Shown: piece after piece, positions 7,247 to 17,291 of the stretch | How the letters are laid out: every line of letters begins with the position of its first letter | Numbering within the stretch: the first letter of the stretch is position 1 | Source: Ornatilinea apprima | GTDB lineage: Bacteria > Chloroflexota > Anaerolineae > Anaerolineales > Anaerolineaceae | Assembly (NCBI RefSeq): GCF_001306115.1 | Contig: NZ_LGCL01000024.1 | Span: forward strand, 62,001-126,000 | Reading direction: 5' to 3' | DNA length: 64,000 nt | The notes under the pieces: generated by a model | Told to the model about the DNA's origin: nothing | Database searches by the model: none | What the model saw: only the letters and a program-made list of their open reading frames with translations | Made by a program: the position numbers and the translations under genes

Positions 7247-9382
7247 TCAGGACAGAACAAAATCACTCTCCTGCACCAGGCGGCCCATTTTTTGAAACTC
7301 GCGCCGGGCGCCGTGCATGAGATGAGACATGGTCACCGTTCCACCATCAACGGCGGCCAGGTAGGCCGCGCTGACGATGATGTTGCGAATGCTGCCGCCC
7401 GCCAGTTTGAAGCGCCGCGCCATCAAGGCCAGGTCCAGGTCTTCGGCGCGCGGCAAATCGGGCGGCATCAGCACCTTCCAGATGTTCAAGCGATAGGCTT
7501 CATCGGGGAAGGGGAAATTGATAATGAACTGCAGACGGCGGGTGAAGGCTTCATCCAGGTTCGAGCGCAGATTGGTGGCCAGAATCGCCACGCCGCTGTA
7601 ATCTTCCATGCGCTGCAGCAGGTACCCCACCTCAATATTGGCATAGCGGTCGTGGGCGTCTTTCACCTCGGAGCGCTTGCCAAAAATGCTGTCGGCTTCA
7701 TCGAAGAACAGAATCGCGTTGCTTTCAGCAGCCTCGCTGAAGATGCTCTCCAGGTTCTTTTCGGTCTCGCCCACATATTTACTCACCACCGTGGACAGAT
7801 CGATGCGGTAGAGGTCAATGCCCAGTTGGTTGGCCATAATCTGCGCTGCCAGGGTTTTGCCGGTGCCGGGAGGGCCAGAGAAGAGCGCCGAAACACCCTT
7901 TCCGGCGGCCAGTTTGCGCCCCAGGCCCCAGTTTTCCAGCACCAGCGGGCGGGACTGCACCATATTGACCATTTCTTTGAGCATGGTGATGGGTGTTTCG
8001 GGCAGCACCAGGTCTTCCCACACATAGCGCGGCTCGATCTTGCGCGCCAGGTCGCCCAGGTGATGCCCGGAATGGACGCGGGCGGCCTCAAACAGGTCGG
8101 CGGCCTGCAAAGCGCGGCCTTCCTGCAAGGCGCGCGACATGGCAGTGGACGCCGCGGCGGTTACCTGGCCGCTGGTCAGGTTGAACTGCCCGGCCAGGAT
8201 GAGCATCTCTTTGCGCGGGATGGCTTCATCCACGCCCTCCAGGAGTGCGGCCCACAAATCGGCGCGCTCGGCGGCGCTTAAACGATCCAGCGCCACGCTC
8301 ATCAGCGGCGAGTCGCTGCCGGGCATCTCAGAGTGGAAGCGGTAGGGGCGCAGGCTGCCAGTGAGCACGGGACCATCCAGCAGGTTAAAGGCGTGAAAAG
8401 CCCGCGGCAGCAGGCAGCCGTCGGCGTCAATGAAGGCGTCGCAGCCGCGCACAAAGAGCAGCGCCTGCAGCAGGCTGGCGTCGCGCACGGCGGTGTAGAG
8501 CTGCTGCACGGCCTCTTCGCGTTCAACCTCGCTGGAAATTTTCAGGCTCAGCAGCGGGCGCCGCAGGGCGGCTGCCGCTTCCTGGGCGGCCAGCTCTTGC
8601 TGCAGGGCGTCTGGCCCATGCAGAGAGAGCAGCGGTTTGACCCGGGCGAGGGTATCGGCTGCGGGCATCTGGGGGTGCGAGAACGCCTGAATTGCCTGGG
8701 GCGGGGCGGGGAAGAGCTCCACCGCGTCGCCCAGGCTGGCGGAAGGCGCGTCTTCACCCAGCAGCCAGTTAACCACACCCGCCTCCACGCGGAAGGTCTG
8801 GCGCAACAGGCTGGCAGGTTTGCCGTTCTCTTCCACCGGCAGCAGCAGGCGGAAGGTGCGCAGCGCGGCGCGCGGCTCGAACACAGGCAGCGCCTCCAAG
8901 CGCGAAAGACCCGCCTCGGGCAGCAGCAGGCTGAGAATCAGGTCGACGCTGGCGCAGGTGCGGGTTACGTCGTCCTGCAAAAAGCCATACACGCGCTCGT
9001 AGCGCAGGTCCACGGCGGGCGCCAGACAGATGATGAACGCCCACCACTCAAAATCGGTCAGCCCAAAGCGGCTCTGCAGCGCTTTGAGGCGCGGCACGGG
9101 CGCGGCCTCAAGGTCGCGCATGGCCTGGCGGGCCGCTTCCTGCGCGGCAGAAAGCCGTTTCTCCTCATCTTCGGGCAGGTCCACCCCTGTGCCCCACCGG
9201 CCGCCCGCGCCGCGCCGCGCCAGGTCTAAAGCGGCGGCGCCTGAAAGGTACAGTCCGCGGAAGCGGTCAGATGGGTCTTGCCCGGCCAACTGCCAGCGGC
9301 GGATGTCGCGCTCCAGGCGCGCGTCCAGCCAGGCGAGGGCCGCGGCAAGGTAGGTTTGGTGAGGGTGGGTCAATTCGCTCAT
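7247..9382 (-). CDS. AAA+ ATPase (Pvc15-like) of the injection system
   Basis: This is a protein of about 711 aa. The N-terminal half (residues 1-450) is the helical domain typical of eCIS-linked ATPases. The C-terminal AAA+ module shows Walker A GPPGTGKT (about 503-510), Walker B ILFFDEAD (about 557-564), sensor ATN and an arginine pair TRRL. Pvc15-type ATPases are conserved in eCIS loci and are thought to act in assembly or effector loading, not in sheath recycling. An in-frame TTG at 9388 exists, but ATG 9382 is the more likely start. It sits 19 bp before the DUF4157 gene, consistent with a loading partnership (inference). Confidence 0.9.
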   Translation of the reverse strand: MSELTHPHQTYLAAALAWLDARLERDIRRWQLAGQDPSDRFRGLYLSGAAALDLARRGAGGRWGTGVDLPEDEEKRLSAAQEAARQAMRDLEAAPVPRLKALQSRFGLTDFEWWAFIICLAPAVDLRYERVYGFLQDDVTRTCASVDLILSLLLPEAGLSRLEALPVFEPRAALRTFRLLLPVEENGKPASLLRQTFRVEAGVVNWLLGEDAPSASLGDAVELFPAPPQAIQAFSHPQMPAADTLARVKPLLSLHGPDALQQELAAQEAAAALRRPLLSLKISSEVEREEAVQQLYTAVRDASLLQALLFVRGCDAFIDADGCLLPRAFHAFNLLDGPVLTGSLRPYRFHSEMPGSDSPLMSVALDRLSAAERADLWAALLEGVDEAIPRKEMLILAGQFNLTSGQVTAAASTAMSRALQEGRALQAADLFEAARVHSGHHLGDLARKIEPRYVWEDLVLPETPITMLKEMVNMVQSRPLVLENWGLGRKLAAGKGVSALFSGPPGTGKTLAAQIMANQLGIDLYRIDLSTVVSKYVGETEKNLESIFSEAAESNAILFFDEADSIFGKRSEVKDAHDRYANIEVGYLLQRMEDYSGVAILATNLRSNLDEAFTRRLQFIINFPFPDEAYRLNIWKVLMPPDLPRAEDLDLALMARRFKLAGGSIRNIIVSAAYLAAVDGGTVTMSHLMHGARREFQKMGRLVQESDFVLS

Positions 9383-9394
9383 GGTCAATCGTAT

Positions 9395-10657
9395 CTATTC
9401 AGCGGTAGACGGCGCAAGTCGTTGTTTGACGGCGGCAACCAGCTCTTCAGCAGACAGCACGCGCGCGGCGCCGTTCTCGGCAGTTACCAGTTCGATACGG
9501 GCAAATTTATTCTGCCCGGCGTTGTCAAAAGCCACCTGACCCAGGCAGGGCAGGTTCAGGCTGGCGGCTTTGAGGGCGTCGCGCACGGCTTCGCGGTAGG
9601 CGCTGATGCCGTCCGCGCTGGCCAGCGAGAGCTGCTCTCTGTCGGCGGCCAGGTTGGGGGCTTCTTCCACGGCGTAGGCCAGCAGCTTCACAGCGGCATA
9701 GTTCTGCGCGGCGTACAACGACTGGATTTCCGCCGGGCAGCCTTCAGCCTGCATCTGCTGGCGCAAAACGGTTACACCCTCCGCTTCCGGCGAAGAGAGA
9801 AAATTCTGGCTGGTAAAACCACCCGCCATACCAACCAGCACCGGCATGGCGCGCGGGTCGAGCAGATTTTTGAAAGTCTGTGCCAAAAGCCGCGCGGCAG
9901 CCGGGTCGGAACTGATCAAAATCACAATATGCGCGTCGGCATCAATCACCGCGTTGGCCAGCCCGCGCAGCAGGGTGGGATTGGCGTTTTCGGCCGGGAA
10001 GCGGTCATACACCGTAATTTCCAGGTTCTGCTGCATGGCCGCCTCGGCCGCGGCCACAGCGGCGTTCTCCCCGTAGGTATTCTGTTCGTAGAGAATGGCA
10101 ATGCGCGCAACGGGCGCGGATTCATCTTCCGCGCCACCGCCCAACGCCTGCGCGGTCAGCACTGTGCCCAGCAGATAACGGGCATACGTTGAATTGGGCG
10201 CGCTCAACTGAAACGCCCACAAGTTGTTGGAAGGGAGCAGGTTGTCGCCGCTGGCGCTGGGAACAATCATCGGCAGGTTGAAAAAGTTGGCCAGGGCGGC
10301 CGCGCGGGCGGTGGCTTCATTGGAAGTCGCGCCCAGCAGTGCCAGAACCGGCCCGGCGGTGGGGGTGTCTTTTTGCCCTTCCGCTAATTGGCGCACGGCC
10401 GCCTGCACATCGTCCTGCCGGTTGCCCTCGGCAAAGCGCAGTGATTCAAAAGCCGCGTCCTGGCTGGCCAGCTCAAACCCACGGTTGGCCTCCCCCGCCA
10501 GCAGCGAGGCGGCGGCCCAGTCAATTTGCCCGTTTTCGGCGGGCGCGTCCCACAGGCTGCCAACAGAAATCGCCTGCGCCGTCTCAGGGCGGCAGGCAGA
10601 CAGGATGGCGGTGAGCAGGAGTAGAACGATACCCCAGGAACGAATGTGCTTGATCAA
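9395..10657 (-). CDS. Leu/Ile/Val-binding-type (Peripla_BP_6) lipoprotein inside the CIS operon
   Basis: This 420-aa protein has a lipoprotein signal (hydrophobic GIVLLLLTAILSAC, Cys about 22) followed by a type I periplasmic-binding fold: GPVLALLGATSNEATARAAA, FNLPMIVPSASGDNLLP, RIAILYEQNTYGENAA, HIVILISSDPAAARLL. Such proteins bind amino acids or other small ligands outside the membrane and feed ABC permeases or sensors. No permease or ABC ATPase gene is adjacent. It lies 12 bp from the AAA+ gene and 42 bp from the giant FHA-Ig gene, so it belongs to the injection-system operon and may serve as a sensor or structural surface part. Confidence 0.8.
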   Translation of the reverse strand: MIKHIRSWGIVLLLLTAILSACRPETAQAISVGSLWDAPAENGQIDWAAASLLAGEANRGFELASQDAAFESLRFAEGNRQDDVQAAVRQLAEGQKDTPTAGPVLALLGATSNEATARAAALANFFNLPMIVPSASGDNLLPSNNLWAFQLSAPNSTYARYLLGTVLTAQALGGGAEDESAPVARIAILYEQNTYGENAAVAAAEAAMQQNLEITVYDRFPAENANPTLLRGLANAVIDADAHIVILISSDPAAARLLAQTFKNLLDPRAMPVLVGMAGGFTSQNFLSSPEAEGVTVLRQQMQAEGCPAEIQSLYAAQNYAAVKLLAYAVEEAPNLAADREQLSLASADGISAYREAVRDALKAASLNLPCLGQVAFDNAGQNKFARIELVTAENGAARVLSAEELVAAVKQRLAPSTAE

Positions 10658-10699
10658 AGCGACTCCTTCGATGCGATTGCGCTAGAACGAACCATCACG

Positions 10700-13600
10700 C
10701 TAGGGGGCAAACGTGATCGACCCCGCCGAGAGGGTGCTGCTGGCATTGAACAGCGAGCTGCCCAGGTAGCGGTACTTCAATGTGAGATTCTCAGCGGCGG
10801 CCCCAAAATTGAGGGTGAACAGCGCCTCTCCGCTGGCGTTGAGCACCACCTGATAGGCCTTGTTGCCGCTGTTATAGGTAATGCCGGGCCCCAGGGTAAC
10901 GGTATAGGTGGGCGTGGCCGCGGCCGGGTCCAGCACGTCACCGCTGCTGTTTTCCATCCACACTTCCACCGTTCCCGAAGGTACCAGGGTATGCCCCAGC
11001 CCATCGCCGTCCGAAACTCTCACGCGCATCTCCAGCAACTGTCCAACCTTCATGTTGGGGTAGGTGGGCTGGAAGGTAACAAAATTCGAGCCTTGCTTGA
11101 ACTCAATCGTGGCCACGCTGGGGCTGTGCTTGACCACCGCAATCGTAACGTCGGTGGCGTTGTTGGATTTGAACCAATCATTGCCCAGGTAATCAATATT
11201 GAGGGTCGAGCTGCAGGTGGTCCCGCCCAGGCTGGTGGGCGAGAGGGTGAGGCTGGCCCCGCGTGCGCCGGTGATGCTGGTGGCCGAGATCAAATTGGTG
11301 CAGGTGATGCTGTTGTTGATCTGCGCGCTGTATGAACTGCTGGTGCTCAATGGTGCAAGAGACGTACCGCTCACCGCGGGGGTGAAGTTGAGGGTCAGGG
11401 TGCGCGCGGTGTCGTCGATGAAAGCGTTGTAGCTGGTGAAGGAAGGCGTGATGGTAACCGCCTGCTTGGTGAGACCGCTGGTGGAATAGGGGTTGCTGGC
11501 CGTCCACACCTGGGAAGAGGTATTCGGATTGGTGATGGTGAACGAGAAGGTGGTTGGGCCCTGAGAGGTGCTCAGCTCCGTGCCGCTTTTGAAGCGCAGC
11601 GTGCAGGGAGTGTTGTTATATAGGGCAATATCGGTGATGCCGGTGGTATCCAGATTGGTGTTGCCAAAATAGTTCACCACCTCGTACGTATCCAGGCGGA
11701 TGGCAATATCATTGGGCGAGGTGGGCGCGCGCGGAGAACTGCAGGTGGTGCTGTCGATCAAGCTGGCCAGGCTGGCCGGCAGGTCGATGAAGACTGTGGG
11801 GTTGGTGGCCAGATAGGCATTAATCACCCCGCGGCGCGTGGTGTAGGTAGAGTATTCGCTGGCGTCCGCCCACAGCGGGTAAACCTTGACCCGCATGGAG
11901 TAGGTTTCGCCCATGTAGAGGGTCTTTAGGCTGCTGCCGGAGATCACCGGGTCGCTGTCGGCCACGCGGGTGAACGTCACTTCCATGATGCGGTTGCCGC
12001 GATTGGCAATGCCCAAAATGCGCGAGGTGGTCTGCCCGGCGGCATAACTGAAGTTGGTGCTGTCATCCAGGCTGGCCGAGATGATGATGGTCATCGGTTC
12101 TTTATCGCACAAGATCGAAAAGTCCGCGTAGGGAGTGGATGTGCTGGTGTTGATGGGTGCAGTGTAAGCAGGGAAGCGACCCGATACCTGACAGCTCCCG
12201 CCATTGGGATTGTCGGTGATGCTCAGGTTGATCGTCAGGTTTTTGCCGCTCAACGACTGGCCGGTGAACCCGCTGGGGCCGCCCAGGATCAACCGCACCG
12301 GCAGTGTGGTGTTGGGGTTAATGGCCGAGAGATCGCCCCAATCGGCATAACTGGCACCCTGCTTCCACGTTAGCGTAACACCGTCCTGCCTGGCCACGCT
12401 CACGCTCAGCGGAACCAGGCTGGCGCTGTTGTAATAGTTGGGATCATCGTAAAACGATGCCGTCAGTTTAACCGTGCCGACCTTCTTAAAGTACACCGCG
12501 CAGTCCACATTGATGGATTTCATGGTGACGATCTGACCGGCGGTATCCACCGTGCAGTTATCGGAGGTGGTGCTGGAGTTGGCCGGGTCGATGCCCAACA
12601 CGCCGGGCGCGTCCGCGATCAGTTGAATGTCGCCGTTGGAGGTGATGCCGCGGAAGGCGTAATCGGTGAGGATGACGGCCCCATTGGGCGCAGCCGTGTT
12701 GGTGGTAGTGGAAGACGTGAGCTGAATACTCTGCCCGACTTTGACGTTGAGGAACCTGGTCGAATCGAGGGAAATTTGCGTGTTAATTTTGACGCGCAAC
12801 TGGAACGGCGCGGCGAGCGGCGTACCAGACATGGAGTAATTCTCGCCTTTGGAGTTATCAAAGCGGTAATTGACGTTCACCGGGGTGCGCACCCCGCCGC
12901 CGGAAGAGAAATCGGCGCTGCATTCCAGCTTGTGATAATCCTGTCCATTCTCGGTGATGGGAATGACGCGGCAGTTCCAGGGCGTTTCAGTTGACCCGCT
13001 CACCTCGTAAACGCTGAACGCGGCGGTGGGCGGCGGGGTAAGCTGCGAAGAGATCATCTGGCCGTCAGACACTTTGCGGATGTCGAAGATGATTTTCGTG
13101 CTGGACGGGTCTGAGGTGCCGATCTCGCAGCCGGTGAAATTCTTCGGGTCGGTGCAGGAAGCCAGACTCAGGTAAATCGGAATGGGCTCAACCTGCACAT
13201 TAAATTCGGCGCGGTCCTGCGGGATGAAGCCAGGCGCGGAGAATGACACCAGCAGGGCGAAGCGGCCGGCTTTGGGGAAACTGCGCAGCGCCAGCACAGC
13301 AGTGCCCTGCGTGCCGCTGGCATCCAATGCCACCGTACTGGTGCTGATCGGCTGGCAAGTGCCGGGTTTGACCTCCAACTGCCCGCTGGAATTGGTCTGC
13401 TGCTGGCAAATGTTCAGGGTAACTTTGCCGGGGTCGTCTTTGGAGAGCGGCACGCCCTGCGGAATGACGCGCACCTGAATATACAGGCCGGTGTCCAGCT
13501 TCAGCGGTGAGGAGTTGATGCTGATCGGGTTTCCCACCGGCGTGGGCGTAGTGTTGCTCTGGTCCAGCAGGTAATAGGTGGGGGTGAGCGACACGGTCGA

Positions 13601-16273
13601 GCCAACCACCGCGATGTAACCATCATAAGGCTCATCGGTATCGGCGGGCAGGTACACCTTGTCGCCGGGGTAGCTGGCCGTGATCACCTTGGGGTCGCCA
13701 GGAGTGGAAAACACCAGATCGCAGGTGCGCCCCGGCAGGGTGATGGTGCAGATCGAAACGCCGTCGGTCACAAAGACCTGCCCGGTGGGTAAAGCATCCG
13801 GCTCCACATACACTGGCGGCACGCTGGTCAGGTTCGACTTGGCCGGGTCGTAAAAGCCCACCGTAACCTGCACCGAATCGTTGATCGACATGCGCCCCGA
13901 TTCAGGGAAGACTGATTTGAAATACAGGCCAATCTCAGCCAGCGCCGGGTCAACGGTTACCTCGAGCGGCTGGGCCGAAGAGAGCGTGCCGTTGTAGGCG
14001 GTGAGGATGATAGTGGACGTCTTCTTAATGTTAAGCTTCTTAAAGCCCACCGGGTTGAGGTTATCAGCCAGCACGCCGTCGGCATTGGACAGACTGACGT
14101 TGGTCCACTCGCCGGAAACCGACCAGGTGAATTCCACATCGCCGCCGCCCTGCATGCTGAGCGGCGCGCCGCGGAAGAACTCGATGGCGGGGGCTTTGGG
14201 CGGCTCGCCGTCGTACACTTTCACCGGCAGCATGAAGATGCCCTTCAGGTCGCCGCTCTCGGCAGTCAGCACAAAATTCATCGACTCCTGAGGGAAGAAA
14301 GGCTGGCTGCCGCGGCTGGGCAGCGCGTCGGTAAACGGGGCGATCTGCACCGTATCCACGCCTTCAATGTCCCATTCCAGAATGACCTGTTCGCCTTTTT
14401 GCAGTTCCTCGCGGACAGACGGGTTAAAGGTAACCCGGTAACCGGTATCGCTGCCCGAATCGGGCGTCAGCTCCACAAATTTCACCGGGAAGTTCGGGTC
14501 GGGGGCGTTCACGCGCGAAAAGAGCTTGCCGCCGGTCGAAACGCTGGCCATGGCTGGCCCCAGCGGGTTGGCGGCGGCCGCGTCGGGGCGCACCCACACC
14601 GTGAAGGAATTGATATTAATGTACGGCTCAACCACATTGATGAAGTAACTCTGCAGTTCGCTGCCGCTGGCGTTCTTCGCCTCCAGGGTGATCAGGGCGT
14701 CTTTCTCCAGCACCACTTCCTGCTCGCCGCTGAATTCTTCGGGCGGCAGACTGTACACCACCCCGTCGATGGTCAGCAGGGCTTCATCCGCTTCCAGCAC
14801 CGACCAGCGCACATTGACCGGCTTGCCCTCGGCCACGCGGGTCTGGTCGACCTCAAACACATTGATCTGGGGGCTGGGCGGCACCACCAGCACCGAAACG
14901 CTGCGCTTCTGGTCCAGCCCAAACAGGCCCGAAAGCCAGTTGCCCGAGACCAGCTCGTAGGTGGTGGACTGGGTGGGCGCGACGGTTAGCGAAACCTGCC
15001 CGCGGCTGATGGGCGTCTCCACATTGGAAAGGCTCAGGCGGGTGGCAAAGGGCGACACGTTCCACACCAGTTTGGTCGAATCGCCCAGCTCAATCACGTC
15101 TTTGCCGGCCACGGCTTCAAACGAGCGGATATTGGGCTGCAGCAGAAAGAACATCACCAGCAAAAAGGTGGCGACGCCCAGCACAATGCTCCACCAGCCA
15201 AAAAGCGGCACGCTGGTGGCCGAGCCGCTGATGCTCTGCGGAGTGGCGGCCTTCTGCGGAATCTGCACCGTGGTGGTGTAGTGATAGCGCTTGTTGCGCA
15301 TGGCAAACATGGGATTCTTAAGCGGCGTGATCTGAATGGGCAGGTCCGCCGACTCGCCCGCCTGCAATTGCAGGGTGGCCTGGCGGTTAAGCTGCAACTC
15401 ATCGCTGAGGTAGAAATCAAAGGAACAGCCGTTTTCATCATCCACGGCCAGCAGGTTAAATTCAGCGGGGCCGTTGCCCTGGTTGGCAATGGGCAAATAG
15501 GTGAGACCGGTGCGCTTGCGCCAGGGAATGCGCTGGTCTTTGGGGTTCAGGTTGCCCACCGCGAACTCGTAATAGGGATTAATCGTCAGCGCCAGGCTGG
15601 CGGTTTGGATTTGCCCGCTGTAATTGGGCGAGTAAGCCACCACTTCCAGCGTGTGCAAACCGGCGGTGCTGTCGGGGTGGCGCGGCGGGGTCACGCGGAT
15701 TTGCACGCGGTGGCGCTCGCCTTCCATCAGGTTGAAGGCGTTCGGCGAAACCTCCACCCAACGGTCGGGCGCGCCTTTCACCATCACCGCAAAGCTGGCC
15801 ACAATCGGGCCGGCATTGACCACTTCCAATTCATATAGAGCGGTTTGCTCCACGTCCACTTCGGCTTCGCCGGAGAGAACATGCAGGAGTATGACGCTTT
15901 CATCGCCAGCGTTATACGTCTGGATGGGGATCTCATTTTCGGCCAGCGAGTGAATGACAACCCGCAGACTACCGCCACCGTTGGGCTGAAAAACCAGCAG
16001 GTGCTGGCCAATCTGCACGCTCTGCGTGGCATTCAGCACAGCCGGAGCGCCCTGCAGGTCCGCGCCCGCCACCAGGGTGGGCGCGCCGTCCGCAATGGGG
16101 ATCAGGCGCATCGTTCCGCCTTCTTCCAGAACCAGCGTAGCGTGGAAAGGCAGCACGCCCGCCCCGCCGAGCACCAGCTCGTTCTCGGGGTGGCTGCCAA
16201 TGCTCACCACAGGCTGCCGGAAGACGCGCTCCGCGTCTACCGCCGGATTCAAAGGTAAATGAGATGCCGTCAT
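10700..16273 (-). CDS. Giant FHA-transmembrane-Ig-like repeat protein
   Basis: This is a protein of about 1857 aa starting at ATG 16273 (GAGTGAGGACAGG upstream; an in-frame extension to 16342 would overlap the previous gene). Residues about 20-100 look like an FHA domain (VVSIGSHPENELVLGG, PFHATLVLEEGG). Beta-rich domains of unclear type follow to about 350, then one transmembrane helix (WWSIVLGVATFLLVMFFLL, about 357-377). The remaining 1480 residues are Ser/Thr/Gly/Asn-rich Ig-like modules, including Big_3_5-like units (YPGDKVYLPADTDEPYDG). There is no signal peptide, so I infer a cytoplasmic FHA end and a long extracytoplasmic stalk. It might anchor or gate the injection system at the envelope. 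The exact Ig family assignments are not certain. Confidence 0.75.
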   Translation of the reverse strand: MTASHLPLNPAVDAERVFRQPVVSIGSHPENELVLGGAGVLPFHATLVLEEGGTMRLIPIADGAPTLVAGADLQGAPAVLNATQSVQIGQHLLVFQPNGGGSLRVVIHSLAENEIPIQTYNAGDESVILLHVLSGEAEVDVEQTALYELEVVNAGPIVASFAVMVKGAPDRWVEVSPNAFNLMEGERHRVQIRVTPPRHPDSTAGLHTLEVVAYSPNYSGQIQTASLALTINPYYEFAVGNLNPKDQRIPWRKRTGLTYLPIANQGNGPAEFNLLAVDDENGCSFDFYLSDELQLNRQATLQLQAGESADLPIQITPLKNPMFAMRNKRYHYTTTVQIPQKAATPQSISGSATSVPLFGWWSIVLGVATFLLVMFFLLQPNIRSFEAVAGKDVIELGDSTKLVWNVSPFATRLSLSNVETPISRGQVSLTVAPTQSTTYELVSGNWLSGLFGLDQKRSVSVLVVPPSPQINVFEVDQTRVAEGKPVNVRWSVLEADEALLTIDGVVYSLPPEEFSGEQEVVLEKDALITLEAKNASGSELQSYFINVVEPYININSFTVWVRPDAAAANPLGPAMASVSTGGKLFSRVNAPDPNFPVKFVELTPDSGSDTGYRVTFNPSVREELQKGEQVILEWDIEGVDTVQIAPFTDALPSRGSQPFFPQESMNFVLTAESGDLKGIFMLPVKVYDGEPPKAPAIEFFRGAPLSMQGGGDVEFTWSVSGEWTNVSLSNADGVLADNLNPVGFKKLNIKKTSTIILTAYNGTLSSAQPLEVTVDPALAEIGLYFKSVFPESGRMSINDSVQVTVGFYDPAKSNLTSVPPVYVEPDALPTGQVFVTDGVSICTITLPGRTCDLVFSTPGDPKVITASYPGDKVYLPADTDEPYDGYIAVVGSTVSLTPTYYLLDQSNTTPTPVGNPISINSSPLKLDTGLYIQVRVIPQGVPLSKDDPGKVTLNICQQQTNSSGQLEVKPGTCQPISTSTVALDASGTQGTAVLALRSFPKAGRFALLVSFSAPGFIPQDRAEFNVQVEPIPIYLSLASCTDPKNFTGCEIGTSDPSSTKIIFDIRKVSDGQMISSQLTPPPTAAFSVYEVSGSTETPWNCRVIPITENGQDYHKLECSADFSSGGGVRTPVNVNYRFDNSKGENYSMSGTPLAAPFQLRVKINTQISLDSTRFLNVKVGQSIQLTSSTTTNTAAPNGAVILTDYAFRGITSNGDIQLIADAPGVLGIDPANSSTTSDNCTVDTAGQIVTMKSINVDCAVYFKKVGTVKLTASFYDDPNYYNSASLVPLSVSVARQDGVTLTWKQGASYADWGDLSAINPNTTLPVRLILGGPSGFTGQSLSGKNLTINLSITDNPNGGSCQVSGRFPAYTAPINTSTSTPYADFSILCDKEPMTIIISASLDDSTNFSYAAGQTTSRILGIANRGNRIMEVTFTRVADSDPVISGSSLKTLYMGETYSMRVKVYPLWADASEYSTYTTRRGVINAYLATNPTVFIDLPASLASLIDSTTCSSPRAPTSPNDIAIRLDTYEVVNYFGNTNLDTTGITDIALYNNTPCTLRFKSGTELSTSQGPTTFSFTITNPNTSSQVWTASNPYSTSGLTKQAVTITPSFTSYNAFIDDTARTLTLNFTPAVSGTSLAPLSTSSSYSAQINNSITCTNLISATSITGARGASLTLSPTSLGGTTCSSTLNIDYLGNDWFKSNNATDVTIAVVKHSPSVATIEFKQGSNFVTFQPTYPNMKVGQLLEMRVRVSDGDGLGHTLVPSGTVEVWMENSSGDVLDPAAATPTYTVTLGPGITYNSGNKAYQVVLNASGEALFTLNFGAAAENLTLKYRYLGSSLFNASSTLSAGSITFAP

Positions 16274-16295
16274 AAGCCTGTCCTCACTCGCGTCC

Positions 16296-17291
16296 CTAAC
16301 CCCAGATAAAGACCAACCCGTAAAGAATGCCCAGCAGCGCACCCAACAGCATCAGGCCGCTGGCAATCCCCGGCAGCCAGTAACGCCACGCGCCAACCGG
16401 CCGGAAGTACACCATGCCCTGGCGCGAAACCGCGTCTGGGCTGACCAGGCTGGCATCCTCCGGCACCGGCAGTGATTCCAGCGTGTAATGAAAACTGCCC
16501 GATGGGTATCGCTTTTGCGTTTTCCCAATCCGCAGCGTTAACAGCAGCGATTCGCCCGGTTCCAGCGCGGGCGTTTGCACCACCAGCGGTTTGTTTCCAG
16601 CCGCCGGGGCCGTTGGCGCTGACGTTTTCACCGCATACGCCGGGCTGGCTTGAGCAGCAGACGTTCCCGCCGGGGCAGGCACCTGCACGCCCAAACGACC
16701 GCCCGCCTGGCCCAGCGCGCTGGCTTTGCGCTGCATGGCCTGGGGGGCCTGAACCGCTTTGGAAGCGCCGGCCTGCACCTGGCGCGCCGCGCCGGCCTGC
16801 GCCTTCAAACCCGCGCCGGCCTTGCCCGGCAGCAGGCTGCCCAAAGTGCCCAACAACCCCGCTGCCACACCGCTTTTAGCCGCCACATTCTGGCCGGCCT
16901 TCAACGCGCCATCTGGTTTGATCGCGGGCGGTTGGGGAAGAGCCGGTTTCCCCGCGGCCTGGGGAGCGGGGGTGGGATCAATCTGCGCCGAGCTGCGCTC
17001 CACCTCTTCCGCGTTTGGCAGCGCAACCGGCTCCACAATGGGCGCCAGCGGAATATGATTGGATAAAAAGGTAAAGGCCAGCTCTGGGTGGGGCTGGACA
17101 ATCGAGAGACGGTAATGGCTGCGACAGTTACCCTGATTGGTCAGCTTCAACGCGTGCTCGCGGTCAGCCTTCACCTGTAGAACGCGCCGCAGCAGCACAG
17201 AAACCAGCACGCCGCAGCCCCCCACAACCAGCAGCAGCGCAACCGTCAGAAAAATGTCAGTGAGGATATCGGCCCAGGGCATGGTAATCAT
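16296..17291 (-). CDS. Two-TM protein with Ala/Pro-rich central region
   Basis: This 331-aa protein has an N-terminal membrane helix (about residues 11-33, ILTDIFLTVALLLVVGGCG) and a C-terminal membrane helix (about 305-329, GIASGLMLLGALLGILYGLV). Between them are a small beta region near the first helix, a long Ala/Gln/Pro/Lys-rich low-complexity stretch (about 105-235), and a beta segment resembling the Ig-like surroundings of its neighbours. It overlaps the FHA gene by ATGA, indicating translational coupling. I do not recognise a family. By context it is a membrane partner of the FHA proteins in the same operon. Confidence 0.7.
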   Translation of the reverse strand: MITMPWADILTDIFLTVALLLVVGGCGVLVSVLLRRVLQVKADREHALKLTNQGNCRSHYRLSIVQPHPELAFTFLSNHIPLAPIVEPVALPNAEEVERSSAQIDPTPAPQAAGKPALPQPPAIKPDGALKAGQNVAAKSGVAAGLLGTLGSLLPGKAGAGLKAQAGAARQVQAGASKAVQAPQAMQRKASALGQAGGRLGVQVPAPAGTSAAQASPAYAVKTSAPTAPAAGNKPLVVQTPALEPGESLLLTLRIGKTQKRYPSGSFHYTLESLPVPEDASLVSPDAVSRQGMVYFRPVGAWRYWLPGIASGLMLLGALLGILYGLVFIWG

